Of a stretch of DNA of 41,822 bases, positions 31,974 to 41,678 are shown piece by piece; the first letter of the stretch is position 1, and every line of letters begins with the position of its first letter. The DNA is from RGIG1828 sp045654685 (GTDB lineage: Bacteria; Bacillota; Clostridia; UMGS1810). Location: positions 1 through 41,822 of the forward strand of contig JAZONV010000106.1 in assembly GCA_045654685.1 (NCBI GenBank), read 5' to 3'. The position numbers and the translations under genes were made by a program. The notes under the pieces are model-generated. The model saw only the letters and a list, made by a program, of their open reading frames with translations, had not been told where the DNA came from and searched no databases.

Positions 31974-32952
31974 AATACACGCAAAGATACGTGGAGAATA
32001 CAGACAGATTCAGGAAGAATATGAAAATGCCAAGAAAAATGCAGAGGAACTTATGTATGCATCATTTCCACGTGTTGAGGAAATAGATAATGAAATTTCC
32101 GCTCTTGCCATAGAAAGCGCCAAAAGGGTTCTTGAGGAAAAGATTACTCCTGAAGAGGCAGCTTTGAGTATGCAGGAAAAAGCAAGGATTTTGAGAGAAG
32201 AAAAGGAATTGATTATAAAGTCAAATAATATTGATGAATTCAAAATCACCTACAAGTGTCAAAATTGTCAAGATACCGGGTTTTCCAAGGATGGGAAAAA
32301 ATGTGGATGTTACATGAAAAAAATTCAGTCCATGCTTGCACTTCCCGGTGAGAAAAGTGAAAATGCCATATTAAAAAAATGTGAATTTGACAACTTTTCT
32401 TTAGATTATTATTCAAAAGAAAAAGATCCTGAAATAGGCATTTCACCAAGAGATATAATGCGTGCAGTATTTGCAAACTGCAAGAAATTCACAATTGATT
32501 TTTCAGGTGAAAATTCCGGAAATGTTTTGCTTTGCGGTCCGTCAGGTCTTGGTAAAACACACATGGCGGCATCTATAGCAAATGAAGTTATGTCAAAAGG
32601 ATATCTTGTAATATATAAATCTTCATACAAACTTTTTCAGTTTCTTGAAGACTACAAATTTGGAAGAGTTGACAGGAATATATATTCCGTTGTATACGAT
32701 GCCATCTATGATGCTGATCTTTTGGTAATCGATGATTTCGGAACAGAATTTATAACATCATATACACAGTCTGTTCTTTTCGATCTTTTGAGCACAAGAA
32801 TTGCATCGGATAAATCTACTGTGATAAGTACCAATCTCACCTTGGACAACATTCTGGAGATATATCAGGAAAGAATAATGTCAAGGCTTAAAAATGAATT
32901 TAATGTTTTGAGATTTGCAGGAGAAGATATAAGAGCACTAAAAAATAAATAA
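31957..32952 (+). CDS. dnaC: DnaC/DnaI-type helicase loader
   Basis: A 331-residue AAA+ protein. The N-terminal part includes a zinc-binding-like C-x2-C ... C-x-C set (C-Q-N-C and K-C-G-C near 94-112) that contacts the helicase. The ATPase has Walker A G-P-S-G-L-G-K-T near 194-201 and Walker B L-L-V-I-D-D-F-G-T-E near 250. It loads the replicative DnaB helicase together with DnaD. ATG 31957 and ATG 31954 both follow GGAGG (31944-31948) inside the end of dnaD; 31957 gives the better spacing. Confidence 0.85.
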   Translation: MLSMNEIHAKIRGEYRQIQEEYENAKKNAEELMYASFPRVEEIDNEISALAIESAKRVLEEKITPEEAALSMQEKARILREEKELIIKSNNIDEFKITYKCQNCQDTGFSKDGKKCGCYMKKIQSMLALPGEKSENAILKKCEFDNFSLDYYSKEKDPEIGISPRDIMRAVFANCKKFTIDFSGENSGNVLLCGPSGLGKTHMAASIANEVMSKGYLVIYKSSYKLFQFLEDYKFGRVDRNIYSVVYDAIYDADLLVIDDFGTEFITSYTQSVLFDLLSTRIASDKSTVISTNLTLDNILEIYQERIMSRLKNEFNVLRFAGEDIRALKNK

Positions 32953-32965
32953 TCGGAGAGGAAAA

Positions 32966-33832
32966 ATGATTTTATCAGATAAATGGACAGATTATAACCT
33001 GATTGATGCGTCAGATGGTCAGAAACTTGAAAGATGGGGAGAATTTCATCTTGTACGACCTGACCCTCAGGCAATATGGTCAAAAAAAACAGAAAAGAAA
33101 CTTTGGGATAATGCCGATGCTGTGTATCATCGAAGCAAATCAGGCGGCGGAAGTTGGGAATACAGAAAAAAATTCCCGCAAGCATGGCAAATAAAGTATG
33201 GTGAATTGACTTTTAATGTAAAACCCATGGGATTTAAACATACAGGTATATTCCCTGAACAAGCAGCAAACTGGGATTTTATAATCGATAAGATAAAATC
33301 TTCCAACCGCCCCATAAAGGTTCTTAATCTTTTTGCATACACAGGTGGTGCGACAGTTGCGTCTGCATATGCAGGAGCATCAGTTGTTCATGTGGATGCA
33401 TCAAAAGGAATGGTGAATTGGGCAAAGGAAAATGCTGCCTCATCAGGACTTTCCGATGCACCCATAAGATATATTGTTGATGATTGTGTAAAATTTGTAG
33501 AGCGTGAAATAAGACGTGAAAACAAATATGATGTAATTATTATGGATCCACCAACCTATGGCAGAGGTCCAAAAGGCGAATTGTGGAGATTTGAAGACGA
33601 ACTTTTTCCGCTTGTTTCAAAATGTGTAAAGCTTTTGAGTGATAAACCTCTTTTGTTTATTGTGAATTCCTACACAACCGGAATATCCCATACAGTTGTC
33701 TCAAATGTTCTTTCATATCTCATAAAATCAAAATTTGGAGGAAGCATACAATCGGACGAACTTGGGCTTAAAATGAGTTCAAATTCTCTTTGTCTTCCCT
33801 GCGGATATACCACAAGATGGTTTGAAGAATGA
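32966..33832 (+). CDS. class I SAM-dependent rRNA methyltransferase (RlmI/RlmL-like)
   Basis: A 288-residue methyltransferase with V-L-N-L-F-A-Y-T-G-G near residue 113 as motif I, V-D-A-S-K near 138, and the catalytic-type M-D-P-P-T-Y-G-R-G near 194. This combination is typical of the 23S rRNA cytosine or guanine methyltransferase group (RlmI, RlmK). It lacks an N-terminal PUA or THUMP domain, so the exact target base cannot be told. Start ATG 32966 follows GGAGAGG. It overlaps the upstream part of the ecfA1 ribosome-site region. Confidence 0.8.
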   Translation: MILSDKWTDYNLIDASDGQKLERWGEFHLVRPDPQAIWSKKTEKKLWDNADAVYHRSKSGGGSWEYRKKFPQAWQIKYGELTFNVKPMGFKHTGIFPEQAANWDFIIDKIKSSNRPIKVLNLFAYTGGATVASAYAGASVVHVDASKGMVNWAKENAASSGLSDAPIRYIVDDCVKFVEREIRRENKYDVIIMDPPTYGRGPKGELWRFEDELFPLVSKCVKLLSDKPLLFIVNSYTTGISHTVVSNVLSYLIKSKFGGSIQSDELGLKMSSNSLCLPCGYTTRWFEE

Positions 33833-33851
33833 TAAAAACGGAGTGAATCTC

Positions 33852-34685
33852 TTGATTAAAGTAAACAATCTCAACTATTCATATATTACTGATGAAGGTG
33901 AATGTGAAGAAGTTTTAAAAAATATAAATATTGAAATAGAAAAAGGGGATTTTGTTGCAGTTCTCGGTCATAATGGATCAGGGAAATCTACATTCGCAAA
34001 ACATCTCAATGCAATATTGCTACCTTTGGGTGGTAAGGTGTATGTGGGAGGTATTGACACATCTGACGAAAGCAGACTTTGGGATGTCAGAAGTAGTGTC
34101 GGGATGGTTTTTCAAAATCCTGATAATCAGATTGTTGCATCTATTGTCGAAGAAGATGTTGCATTTGCCCCGGAAAATCTTTCTGTTCCACCTGAAGAAA
34201 TAAGAAAAAGGGTAGATGAAGCTTTGGAAGCGGTAGGGATGAGTGAATATAAAAACCATTCACCTCATATGCTGTCAGGCGGTCAGAAACAAAGGGTTGC
34301 AATTGCAGGGATAATAGCAATGAAGCCTAATATAATCGTTATGGACGAGCCCACGGCGATGCTTGATCCCATTGGAAGACGTGAGGTTATGCAGACTATT
34401 GATGAACTCAATAATAAATACGGCATAACAATTGTTCTCATAACTCACAATATGGATGAAGCTGTAAAAGCAAAAAGAGTTATTGTGATAGATAGCGGGA
34501 AGATGATTATCGATGGTAGTCCAAAAGAGGTTTTTAAAAATGTTGAACTTTTGCGATCAATTGGTCTTGATGTTCCGCAGGTAACGCTCTTGGCACACGA
34601 GCTTAAAAAACAAGGGTTTGATATAAAAGACGACGTTTTAACGGTAGATGAATGTACAGAGGAGATATACAGATTATGCCAATAA
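33852..34685 (+). CDS. ecfA1: ECF transporter ATPase A1
   Basis: A 277-residue ABC ATPase. Walker A is G-H-N-G-S-G-K-S-T, the Q-loop is V-F-Q-N-P-D-N-Q, the signature is L-S-G-G-Q-K-Q-R, and Walker B is I-I-V-M-D-E-P-T, with a following H-loop. The Q-loop N-P-D-N-Q form is typical of EcfA. With EcfA2 and EcfT it forms the shared energising module that works with separate vitamin- or metal-binding S components. I chose TTG 33852 after GGAGTGA; TTG 33822 lies inside the previous gene. Confidence 0.9.
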   Translation: MIKVNNLNYSYITDEGECEEVLKNINIEIEKGDFVAVLGHNGSGKSTFAKHLNAILLPLGGKVYVGGIDTSDESRLWDVRSSVGMVFQNPDNQIVASIVEEDVAFAPENLSVPPEEIRKRVDEALEAVGMSEYKNHSPHMLSGGQKQRVAIAGIIAMKPNIIVMDEPTAMLDPIGRREVMQTIDELNNKYGITIVLITHNMDEAVKAKRVIVIDSGKMIIDGSPKEVFKNVELLRSIGLDVPQVTLLAHELKKQGFDIKDDVLTVDECTEEIYRLCQ

Positions 34686-35536
34686 CAGTTGAAAATGTCA
34701 GTTATACCTATGGCAAAGGAACTCCTTTTGAAAAAAAAGCATTAGACGATGTTTCCTTTGAAATACAAGATGGTGATTTTGTTGCTTTGATAGGGCATAC
34801 CGGTTCTGGGAAATCAACGTTGATACAACTTTTCAACGGACTTTTAAAGCCCGATTCCGGGAAAGTATATGTCAATGGTATAGACATAACATCTGAAAAA
34901 GTTAATATGAAAGATATAAGAAGTACTGTTGGAGTTGTTTTTCAGTACCCTGAATATCAGCTTTTTGAAGAGACTGTATATAAAGATATTGCATATGGTC
35001 CTTCAAATCTTGGAAAATCAGCTGAAGAAATCAAAGATATAATTTCTGAAGTTCTGCATCTTGTTGGGCTTGAAGAAGATGTTCTTGAAAAATCACCATT
35101 TGAACTTTCGGGCGGACAAAAAAGAAGAGTTGCAATTGCAGGGGTACTTGCAATGCGACCAAAAATTCTTGTTTTGGATGAACCCACAGCAGGTCTTGAT
35201 CCTGCAGGAAGAAATGATATTCTTTCATGTATAAAAAAACTCCATCAAAAAAATGATACGACAGTAGTTCTTGTGTCTCACAGCATGGAAGATGTTGCCA
35301 ATACTGTTGATAAAATTCTTGTTGTATCTGACGGGAAACTTTTGAATTTTGATACCGTTGCAAATGTATTTAAAAGTTCGGAAGAACTTAAAAACATTGG
35401 TTTGAATGTTCCTCAGGTGACAAGAGTTGTAAATCATCTTAAACAAAAAGGTATATATCTTGAAGGAGATATATATACCGTAGAAAGTGCCATAGATGCC
35501 ATAAAAGAATATGTAAGGAGGAAAAATAATGCTTAA
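34676..35536 (+). CDS. ecfA2: ECF transporter ATPase A2
   Basis: A 286-residue ABC ATPase, the second of the pair. Walker A is G-H-T-G-S-G-K-S-T, the Q-loop is V-F-Q-Y-P-E-Y-Q, the signature is L-S-G-G-Q-K-R-R, and Walker B is I-L-V-L-D-E-P-T. The Y-P-E-Y-Q Q-loop separates EcfA2 from EcfA1. ATG 34676 sits behind GAGGAG within the end of ecfA1 (10-bp overlap), and the gene overlaps ecfT by 8 bp. Confidence 0.9.
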   Translation: MPITVENVSYTYGKGTPFEKKALDDVSFEIQDGDFVALIGHTGSGKSTLIQLFNGLLKPDSGKVYVNGIDITSEKVNMKDIRSTVGVVFQYPEYQLFEETVYKDIAYGPSNLGKSAEEIKDIISEVLHLVGLEEDVLEKSPFELSGGQKRRVAIAGVLAMRPKILVLDEPTAGLDPAGRNDILSCIKKLHQKNDTTVVLVSHSMEDVANTVDKILVVSDGKLLNFDTVANVFKSSEELKNIGLNVPQVTRVVNHLKQKGIYLEGDIYTVESAIDAIKEYVRRKNNA

Positions 35537-36350
35537 AGACATAACTTTAGGTCAATATTTCCCTCTTGACTCGTGCATACACAAACTTGATCCGAGAGTG
35601 AAAATTCTTTTGACACTTTTTTATATCATATTGGTATTTTTTGTTCATTCTATAACGGGATATGTTTTAGTTGGTATATTTACTTTAACCATAATATTAC
35701 TTTCAAAAGTTCCTTTAAAAGTTGTTTTAAAATCCATTAAACCACTTTTAATAATAATATTTATCACTGCATTCATAAATCTGTTTTTTACAGGCGGTGA
35801 AAAGATAGTATTTAACTGGAAGTTTATTAAAATCACGGAAAATGGCATCGTAAATGCGGTTTCAATGGCATTGAGACTCATTTTTCTTGTGATGGGAAGT
35901 TCACTTCTGACATATACCACATCTCCCATACTTTTAACCGATGGAATCGAAAGACTTCTTTCGCCTTTTTCAAAACTTGGACTTCCATCCCATGAACTTG
36001 CTATGATGATGACCATAGCTTTAAGATTTATTCCGACACTTCTGGAAGAAACCGAGAAAATAATTATGGCTCAAAAATCCAGAGGAGCAGATTTTGAAAG
36101 TGGTAATCTTTTGAGAAGAGCAAAAGCTCTTGTGCCGGTTCTTGTTCCGCTTTTCATCAGTTCTTTCAGACGAGCGGACGAACTTGCGACTGCTATGGAA
36201 TGCAGATGCTATCGCGGAGGAGATGGCAGAACATCTCTCAAACAACTTAAAATAACATCTTTTGATGTTCTTTCTGTTGTTGTTTTCGCAATTTTTTGTA
36301 TTTTGCTTGTTTTAATAAATATATATAACGTTAAAATAATGGGTTATTAA
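35529..36350 (+). CDS. ecfT: ECF transporter transmembrane protein EcfT
   Basis: A 273-residue integral membrane protein with five to six hydrophobic helices. It has H-K-L-D-P-R-V-K near residue 18 and, near 185-220, the paired coupling motifs A-Q-K-S-R-G-A and A-M-E-C-R-C-Y that dock EcfA1 and EcfA2 (the Ala-Arg-Gly type motifs of the family). It completes the module. No substrate-binding S component lies nearby, so this is a shared, group II type system. Start ATG 35529 follows AAGGAGG. Confidence 0.9.
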   Translation: MLKDITLGQYFPLDSCIHKLDPRVKILLTLFYIILVFFVHSITGYVLVGIFTLTIILLSKVPLKVVLKSIKPLLIIIFITAFINLFFTGGEKIVFNWKFIKITENGIVNAVSMALRLIFLVMGSSLLTYTTSPILLTDGIERLLSPFSKLGLPSHELAMMMTIALRFIPTLLEETEKIIMAQKSRGADFESGNLLRRAKALVPVLVPLFISSFRRADELATAMECRCYRGGDGRTSLKQLKITSFDVLSVVVFAIFCILLVLINIYNVKIMGY

Positions 36351-36351
36351 T

Positions 36352-37086
36352 ATGAAAAATATAAAATTGATTCTTCAATATGATGGAAGCTTTTACCATG
36401 GATTTCAGATACAACCATCAGTAGAAAGCATTCAGGGGATTCTTGAAAAGACAGTTACAGATATAACCGGCGAATCGGTCAGGGTATACGGATGCAGTCG
36501 TACGGATGCAGGTGTTCATGCATACAGATATGTTGCAGGTTTTAAAACTGAAACACCGATTCCGTCCGAAAAAATTTCGGTTGTAATGAATAACTTTCTG
36601 CCTCATGATATAAGAGTTATTTCTTCTGTTGAGGAAAACGAAGAATTTCATCCGAGATTTTCTTGCCTTTCCAAGACCTACAGATACATAATCAATACAG
36701 ATGAAAATCCTGAAGTCTTTATGAGAAATTATGAATGGCAGATAAAAAAAGAACTTGACATAAATGCTATGGTCGAGGCAAGTAAATATATTGTCGGAAA
36801 GCATGATTTCAGATCTTTTATGACCACCGGCCCCGATATGGAAACAACAGTCAGGACTGTTCATTCTTTGGAAGTAAAAAAAGAGAATGGTAAAATTGCG
36901 ATATATATAAATGCAGACGGATACCTGTACAATATGGTTCGTATAATAACGGGGACTCTTTGTCTTGCGGGTGAAGGTAAAATCTCACCATCATATGTCA
37001 GTGAAATAATTGAAAAAAAAGATAGAAACTTTGCAGGACCCACCGCTCCGCCGCAGGGATTATACCTGTATGAAATATTTTATTGA
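36352..37086 (+). CDS. truA: tRNA pseudouridine(38-40) synthase
   Basis: A 244-residue TruA, which turns uridine into pseudouridine in the anticodon stem of many tRNAs. The catalytic motif is C-S-R-T-D52-A-G-V-H-A. Other conserved parts are Y-D-G-S-x-Y-H-G-F near the start, F-x-P-R-F-S-C-L-S-K-T-Y-R-Y near 102, H-D-F-R-S-F near 149, and Y-L-Y-N-M-V-R near 188. The gene starts 1 bp after ecfT, the ecfT-truA order known from many Firmicutes. Confidence 0.93.
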   Translation: MKNIKLILQYDGSFYHGFQIQPSVESIQGILEKTVTDITGESVRVYGCSRTDAGVHAYRYVAGFKTETPIPSEKISVVMNNFLPHDIRVISSVEENEEFHPRFSCLSKTYRYIINTDENPEVFMRNYEWQIKKELDINAMVEASKYIVGKHDFRSFMTTGPDMETTVRTVHSLEVKKENGKIAIYINADGYLYNMVRIITGTLCLAGEGKISPSYVSEIIEKKDRNFAGPTAPPQGLYLYEIFY

Positions 37087-37097
37087 GGAGGGATAGT

Positions 37098-38552
37098 ATG
37101 AATGAGTTTGATAATCCCGGAAACAATGGATTTGAAAATGAAGAAAACGAAAATGAAGATGTCAATATCGAAGAAGTAACAGAAGAGTTTGAATATAATC
37201 AAAAATATCAGGAAGAATCTGAAAATACGGAAGATATGGAAGATGCGGAAGATATGGAAGATACTTCGGACAGTGATGAAATTGATGAACCTGTTTCAGA
37301 TTATGAAGATGAAAATACCGAAGTCTATGAAGATGATGTTACAGAACAAGATGAAGAATATGACGGATATGACGATTCGTATAAGATAAAAAAAGAAAGA
37401 TTTGTGTGGCTGAAATCATATGTTGCAGATAAAATATATGAATTCAATCAATTGAATAAGAAGCAAAAAACAACACGTGTGACGGTTTTTTCAATTATAT
37501 TTGTACTTGTAATTCTTATTATGACAGATATCATCCCGATTTTGCCAAACAGTTACAACAGATCATATGTTGGAAATGAATATGTTCTCGGTGAAACAAT
37601 CACAAGTGATGTGGAGAAATTTGGCGATGGCGTTCTTTATGCATCATCAGGTTCTGTTATTTGTTTTGGACCGGATATGAAGGTTGAAAATAAAATCTCA
37701 GCTTTTCAGGGTAGTAACCTTATTAACACCAATGGGAAAAGTGCAGTTGTGTACAGCAAAAATGGTAATAATATCCTTGTTATGAAAAATAAAGATAAGT
37801 ATGAGTCCATAACAATTGATGAAAACATATATTCAGCCAAAGTCACGGCTAATGCCGGTTATATTCTTTTGACTTCTGAGGCGGGATACAAATCATGTCT
37901 TAGTGCATATTCCTCATCTCATGATCTTGTATATGAATGGCATACTAACAGTAATGTTATTGATATGGCATTTTCGGATAACGAAAAATATATTGTAGTA
38001 TCAACTTTGGAATATAGCAAAACCGGAATCAACACTAAACTTGTGTTTATAGAAACAGTATCCAATACCCCGGTTTCTGAATGTGTTATAGAGGAACAGT
38101 TGATTTCTGAACTATTCTTCACACAGGATAATACTGTTATTGCAGTAGGAGATGTTTCTACCTATTGTTTTACTGCAACAGGACATCAGAAATGGGAAAT
38201 AAAGTATGAGGGAAAGAATCTCAAAACCTATGACTATGACGATGGTAAGATTGCTTTTTTGTTTAATAAATATAACTCTGAACTCAGCGAATCTACAATA
38301 GAAATTTATGGTTTGTCCGGACGGTTGAGAGGTAAATATGAAAGCGTAGAAAATATAAGAGCGTTAAGCTTGAATAACGGTTACTGTTTGCTTCAGCTTA
38401 GCAAGGGAACTGCACTTCTTGATGACGATGCAGACCTTAAAAAGAAAAAAGAGTTGAAAGAAGATTATCAGAAAACCATACTTTTCGACAATTATAACTT
38501 TGCGTTCGGTATAAGAGATAATATAGCAGAAATCATTTCTGTAAGACATTAA
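37098..38552 (+). CDS. DUF5711-type membrane-anchored beta-propeller-like protein
   Basis: A 484-residue protein. Residues 1-95 are extremely acidic and probably disordered. One membrane helix lies at about 127-147. The rest (about 155-484) is outside the cell and made of repeated short strand units (for example V-L-Y-A-S-S-G-S-V-I-C-F-G), which suggests a beta-propeller. It resembles DUF5711 proteins of Clostridia, whose function is unknown. Position after truA and before cvpA suggests a role in the envelope. I chose ATG 37098 behind GAGGAGGG; the in-frame TTG 37083 overlaps that site. Confidence 0.7.
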   Translation: MNEFDNPGNNGFENEENENEDVNIEEVTEEFEYNQKYQEESENTEDMEDAEDMEDTSDSDEIDEPVSDYEDENTEVYEDDVTEQDEEYDGYDDSYKIKKERFVWLKSYVADKIYEFNQLNKKQKTTRVTVFSIIFVLVILIMTDIIPILPNSYNRSYVGNEYVLGETITSDVEKFGDGVLYASSGSVICFGPDMKVENKISAFQGSNLINTNGKSAVVYSKNGNNILVMKNKDKYESITIDENIYSAKVTANAGYILLTSEAGYKSCLSAYSSSHDLVYEWHTNSNVIDMAFSDNEKYIVVSTLEYSKTGINTKLVFIETVSNTPVSECVIEEQLISELFFTQDNTVIAVGDVSTYCFTATGHQKWEIKYEGKNLKTYDYDDGKIAFLFNKYNSELSESTIEIYGLSGRLRGKYESVENIRALSLNNGYCLLQLSKGTALLDDDADLKKKKELKEDYQKTILFDNYNFAFGIRDNIAEIISVRH

Positions 38553-38569
38553 GTACAGGGGGAGTATAT

Positions 38570-39079
38570 ATGATTTGCGATATTGCGATACTCGTAGTTT
38601 TTGCAATTTTTCTTGTGTCCGGATATAAAAAAGGGTTTATACGTTCGGCGTATTCCATGTTGTCTGTGATAATCTCAATTGTGCTGTTATATTTTTTCAG
38701 AGATGCTTTCACGGAGTATATTGTATCTTCGTCGGTCGGTGAGGGAATATATGAACATTTTTCTGCAAATTATGATGGTGACATTGCCGAAAAATGTGCA
38801 TATGCTCTCACATATATACTATCTGTTGCTATTTTATATATCGCACTCAGGTTTGCCGTGAAATCGCTTTTTAAGGTGCTTAATATAATAGCAAAATTAC
38901 CATTGCTGAACATTTTGAATTCTTTAATTGGCGCAGCTTTCGGTGCTGTTGGCGGATTCCTTTGGATAGTTATTGTGTTAAATGTTTTATATATCTTTCC
39001 ACAAACGAAAGATCTTGTGTCGGATTCAGAAATTGCCAAAGCTTTTAATCTTTTTGCAATAAATTTTCTTGGGAAATAA
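38570..39079 (+). CDS. CvpA family membrane protein
   Basis: A 169-residue protein with four hydrophobic helices (about 3-20, 27-43, 75-97 and 118-140) and the family-like start D-I-A-I-L-V-V-F-A-I-F-L-V-S-G-Y-K-K-G-F. CvpA was linked to colicin V production and purine metabolism in E. coli, and its role in Firmicutes is unclear. Start ATG 38570 follows AGGGGGAG. It is the last gene of the rightward operon before a strong terminator. Confidence 0.75.
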   Translation: MICDIAILVVFAIFLVSGYKKGFIRSAYSMLSVIISIVLLYFFRDAFTEYIVSSSVGEGIYEHFSANYDGDIAEKCAYALTYILSVAILYIALRFAVKSLFKVLNIIAKLPLLNILNSLIGAAFGAVGGFLWIVIVLNVLYIFPQTKDLVSDSEIAKAFNLFAINFLGK

Positions 39080-39092
39080 AATTAATATCAAA

Positions 39093-39127
39093 AAAATGCA
39101 GAAACGAAAAATCCGTTTCTGCATTTT
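39093..39127. terminator. bidirectional terminator between cvpA and the ABC transporter genes
   Basis: TGCAGAAACG (39097-39106) and CGTTTCTGCA (39114-39123) form a perfect 10-bp stem around a 7-base loop, with A-runs before and T-runs after on both strands. It serves two convergent transcripts. Confidence 0.85.
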
Positions 39128-39130
39128 CTG

Positions 39131-40804
39131 TTAGTCTGCAAGTTCTGCTTGAATATCTTGATTCGCTAAAATATAACCTTTTGCTCTTAACCACTCAAGT
39201 GTTTTTGTATGGGTGGTTTTAAGCGGAATATAGTTTGTTCTTAAATGAGTACCGTCTGTTTCATCATATGAGAAGGTAATTTCAATATAATGACTGGATT
39301 CGTTTTCATATGTTGTAATTTCTTCATAATTCATATTTAGAATATCTTCTCGTATAACTTCAAGAAATTCGTCTTTTTCGGTAATAGTTCTCGCTCCGTC
39401 AAGATTGATTTTTGTTATTCGTCCGCTATCAAGGAATTCAACTCGATTAAGCTTTTTGTATTCGGGATTGTTGTATAATTCAGATATTGTTCCCTGCGCT
39501 TGATCAAAATTCACCCGATAGGCTCTTGAAAAGATTTTTCCGTTTTTGAGTTTATACTTTATGTGAATCCTTGTGTTATAATCATCGTGTACAGGCACAA
39601 TCGTTTCGTAAGCGAGCTTATGATGGAGTTCAAGGCCTTCTTTTATAATTGATTCATTATCTGTATATGGTTCCGTGTCCAGTTGATAATAGTCATATAT
39701 CGCTATTTCAGAAATGTCATTTGCTGATGGAATCCTTGTTTCATATCCGAAAAATGATGTGAATGCAAAAATGGAAATGACTGCTCCGAAAAATATACAG
39801 AATATAAGGTAACCTTTGTAGGATTTGAACACTGAAATTGTCTTTTTAAGAATCATTTCAATTCCGAAATATGAAATTATGCTGAAGATAAAAAGTATTG
39901 TAATAAATGCTACAGGACTGTCTTCAATCAGACTAAAGAAAAGTGCAAATGGAATTAGTGAAAGGATAAATACAACGACATATTTGAAAATGTAGTTCAA
40001 AACTTTAAATCCTGCCACATCAGATGCGGTCTCTGATCTTCTTTTTATATATGTTAAACAAGACAATACATATATAATCAGGGAGGCAATGAAGAATTTT
40101 ACATAATCCCATAATCCGAAATATTCTCCGAAATAATTGTTTGCTATTCCAAATGATGCAACAACAAAATTGTTATCGGAAATGAAATTCCATAATTCTT
40201 GATTTGATGAAAATCCCCACAGAAAACTTTCCGCTATGAGTTCAAATGAAGCTGCAATAATCGGAATAAATGAGTGAATAATAACCGTTATAATAATTGC
40301 GGCAAAACTGTTTCCCGTAATAACAGATGAAAAAACTGAAATTGAAAACATTATGAAAATAACAAAAGCATTAATTCCAAGCCAGATCATACAGTCAGAA
40401 AAGTTAAAGTAACATAGACTTATAAGGCTTATTGCGATGAGGGGTACAATCATAAGAGTAAATCCTGCAAGAGTTGTGGAAATGTAATTTGCACACCTTG
40501 AAACAGGGCATGAATGTATAAAAACTACCTGCTTTTTTGAGTGAATAAATCTGAATGAAAGAATAGAGACAATATTTGGAACAATAACTGACAACAGAAT
40601 CGGAAATATAAGATAGGACGGTGAAAGCAGAAGTGGAACATTTGCATTATAAATTGAATTGTAATTATAATATTCGTTTGCAGGAACTGCGTTTAATATT
40701 ATATAGACAAAAAGTATTGCAAAATATAATACTGAACCCCATAAAAATCGTTTAAGAGTAGATTTGTATATTGCTTTATTAAAAAATGATGTTTTTGAAA
40801 TCAT
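39131..40804 (-). CDS. ABC transporter permease with large extracytoplasmic region
   Basis: A 557-residue membrane protein. About ten hydrophobic helices occupy residues 18-370. The last 190 residues are soluble, with strand-rich segments, and may face outside. It resembles permeases of Clostridial ABC exporters of the YtrC/YtrD kind, some with such a C-terminal domain. The substrate is unknown; peptide antibiotics or cell-wall stress compounds are typical for the group. I chose ATG 40804, 8 bp behind GGAGG; TTG 40810 is in frame but too close to that site. It overlaps the ATPase gene by 26 bp. Confidence 0.75.
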   Translation of the reverse strand: MISKTSFFNKAIYKSTLKRFLWGSVLYFAILFVYIILNAVPANEYYNYNSIYNANVPLLLSPSYLIFPILLSVIVPNIVSILSFRFIHSKKQVVFIHSCPVSRCANYISTTLAGFTLMIVPLIAISLISLCYFNFSDCMIWLGINAFVIFIMFSISVFSSVITGNSFAAIIITVIIHSFIPIIAASFELIAESFLWGFSSNQELWNFISDNNFVVASFGIANNYFGEYFGLWDYVKFFIASLIIYVLSCLTYIKRRSETASDVAGFKVLNYIFKYVVVFILSLIPFALFFSLIEDSPVAFITILFIFSIISYFGIEMILKKTISVFKSYKGYLIFCIFFGAVISIFAFTSFFGYETRIPSANDISEIAIYDYYQLDTEPYTDNESIIKEGLELHHKLAYETIVPVHDDYNTRIHIKYKLKNGKIFSRAYRVNFDQAQGTISELYNNPEYKKLNRVEFLDSGRITKINLDGARTITEKDEFLEVIREDILNMNYEEITTYENESSHYIEITFSYDETDGTHLRTNYIPLKTTHTKTLEWLRAKGYILANQDIQAELAD

Positions 40805-41678
40805 ATCCAAGTCCTCCTAATTCGTAGATAAAAACTTCTTCAAGTGTGAGACCGATTCTTTCAAGAAGTATAGGTTCAGTACTTTTTAATGTGTCATATA
40901 TGTTATCCGGATTTCCTTTAATGATGAGGTTGTAAACAGAACCGGTTTTTGATATGTGTAAGACACCACTCATAGATTCAATAATCTTTTCGCCGTCTTC
41001 GTTAAATGAAACCTGATATTTACATATATCTCCTTTAATATCATCGAGCGGCTTTTCAATAATGATTTTTCCGTTATGTATAATTCCAACCCAGTCACAT
41101 ATATCTTCCAGTTCTCTTAAATTGTGAGATGAAACAAGGACTGTGAGCTCTCTGTCTGAAACATCTGCAATAACAAGGTTTAATACCTGCTTTCTCATAA
41201 CCGGATCAAGACCGTCAAGAGGCTCATCGAGAATTAAAACATCGGGCATACAAGACAAACAAAGCCAAAACGCCACCTGTTTTTTCTGACCTTTTGAAAG
41301 TTTTCTGATTTGTTTTTTTTCATCAAGTCCGAATACTGTTTTTAAGATTTCATATCTTTCCATTGAAAAGTCGGGATACATGTCTCTATAAAATGAAGCC
41401 ATCTGCTTGATTGAGTATCCTCCGAAATAAAACCAGTCGTCTGCAATGTTCAGGATTTTCTTTTTGACAGATTCATTTTCATAAACATCTTCACCGCAAA
41501 CGCAGATTGTTCCGCTCTCCGGTTTCAATACTCCGTTTATGTGATTTATAAGTGTAGTCTTACCGGCGCCGTTAGGACCAATCAGACCATATATGGTTCC
41601 TTTTCTCACATGCATAGATAAGGATGACAGAACCTCAAATTTATCGAAATGTTTTGTTACATCCGTAACCTTAATCAT
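40779..41678 (-). CDS. ABC transporter ATP-binding protein (YtrB-like)
   Basis: A 299-residue ATPase. Walker A is G-P-N-G-A-G-K-T-T near residue 34, the signature is L-S-K-G-Q-K-K-Q near 130, and Walker B is V-L-I-L-D-E-P-L-D-G-L-D-P near 151. A switch histidine lies in S-S-H-N-L. The family is the YtrB/CcmA type that pairs with one polytopic permease, encoded directly after it. Start ATG 41678 follows AGGAATT. A GntR regulator gene often precedes such pairs, but the window ends before one could be seen. Confidence 0.85.
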   Translation of the reverse strand: MIKVTDVTKHFDKFEVLSSLSMHVRKGTIYGLIGPNGAGKTTLINHINGVLKPESGTICVCGEDVYENESVKKKILNIADDWFYFGGYSIKQMASFYRDMYPDFSMERYEILKTVFGLDEKKQIRKLSKGQKKQVAFWLCLSCMPDVLILDEPLDGLDPVMRKQVLNLVIADVSDRELTVLVSSHNLRELEDICDWVGIIHNGKIIIEKPLDDIKGDICKYQVSFNEDGEKIIESMSGVLHISKTGSVYNLIIKGNPDNIYDTLKSTEPILLERIGLTLEEVFIYELGGLGYDFKNIIF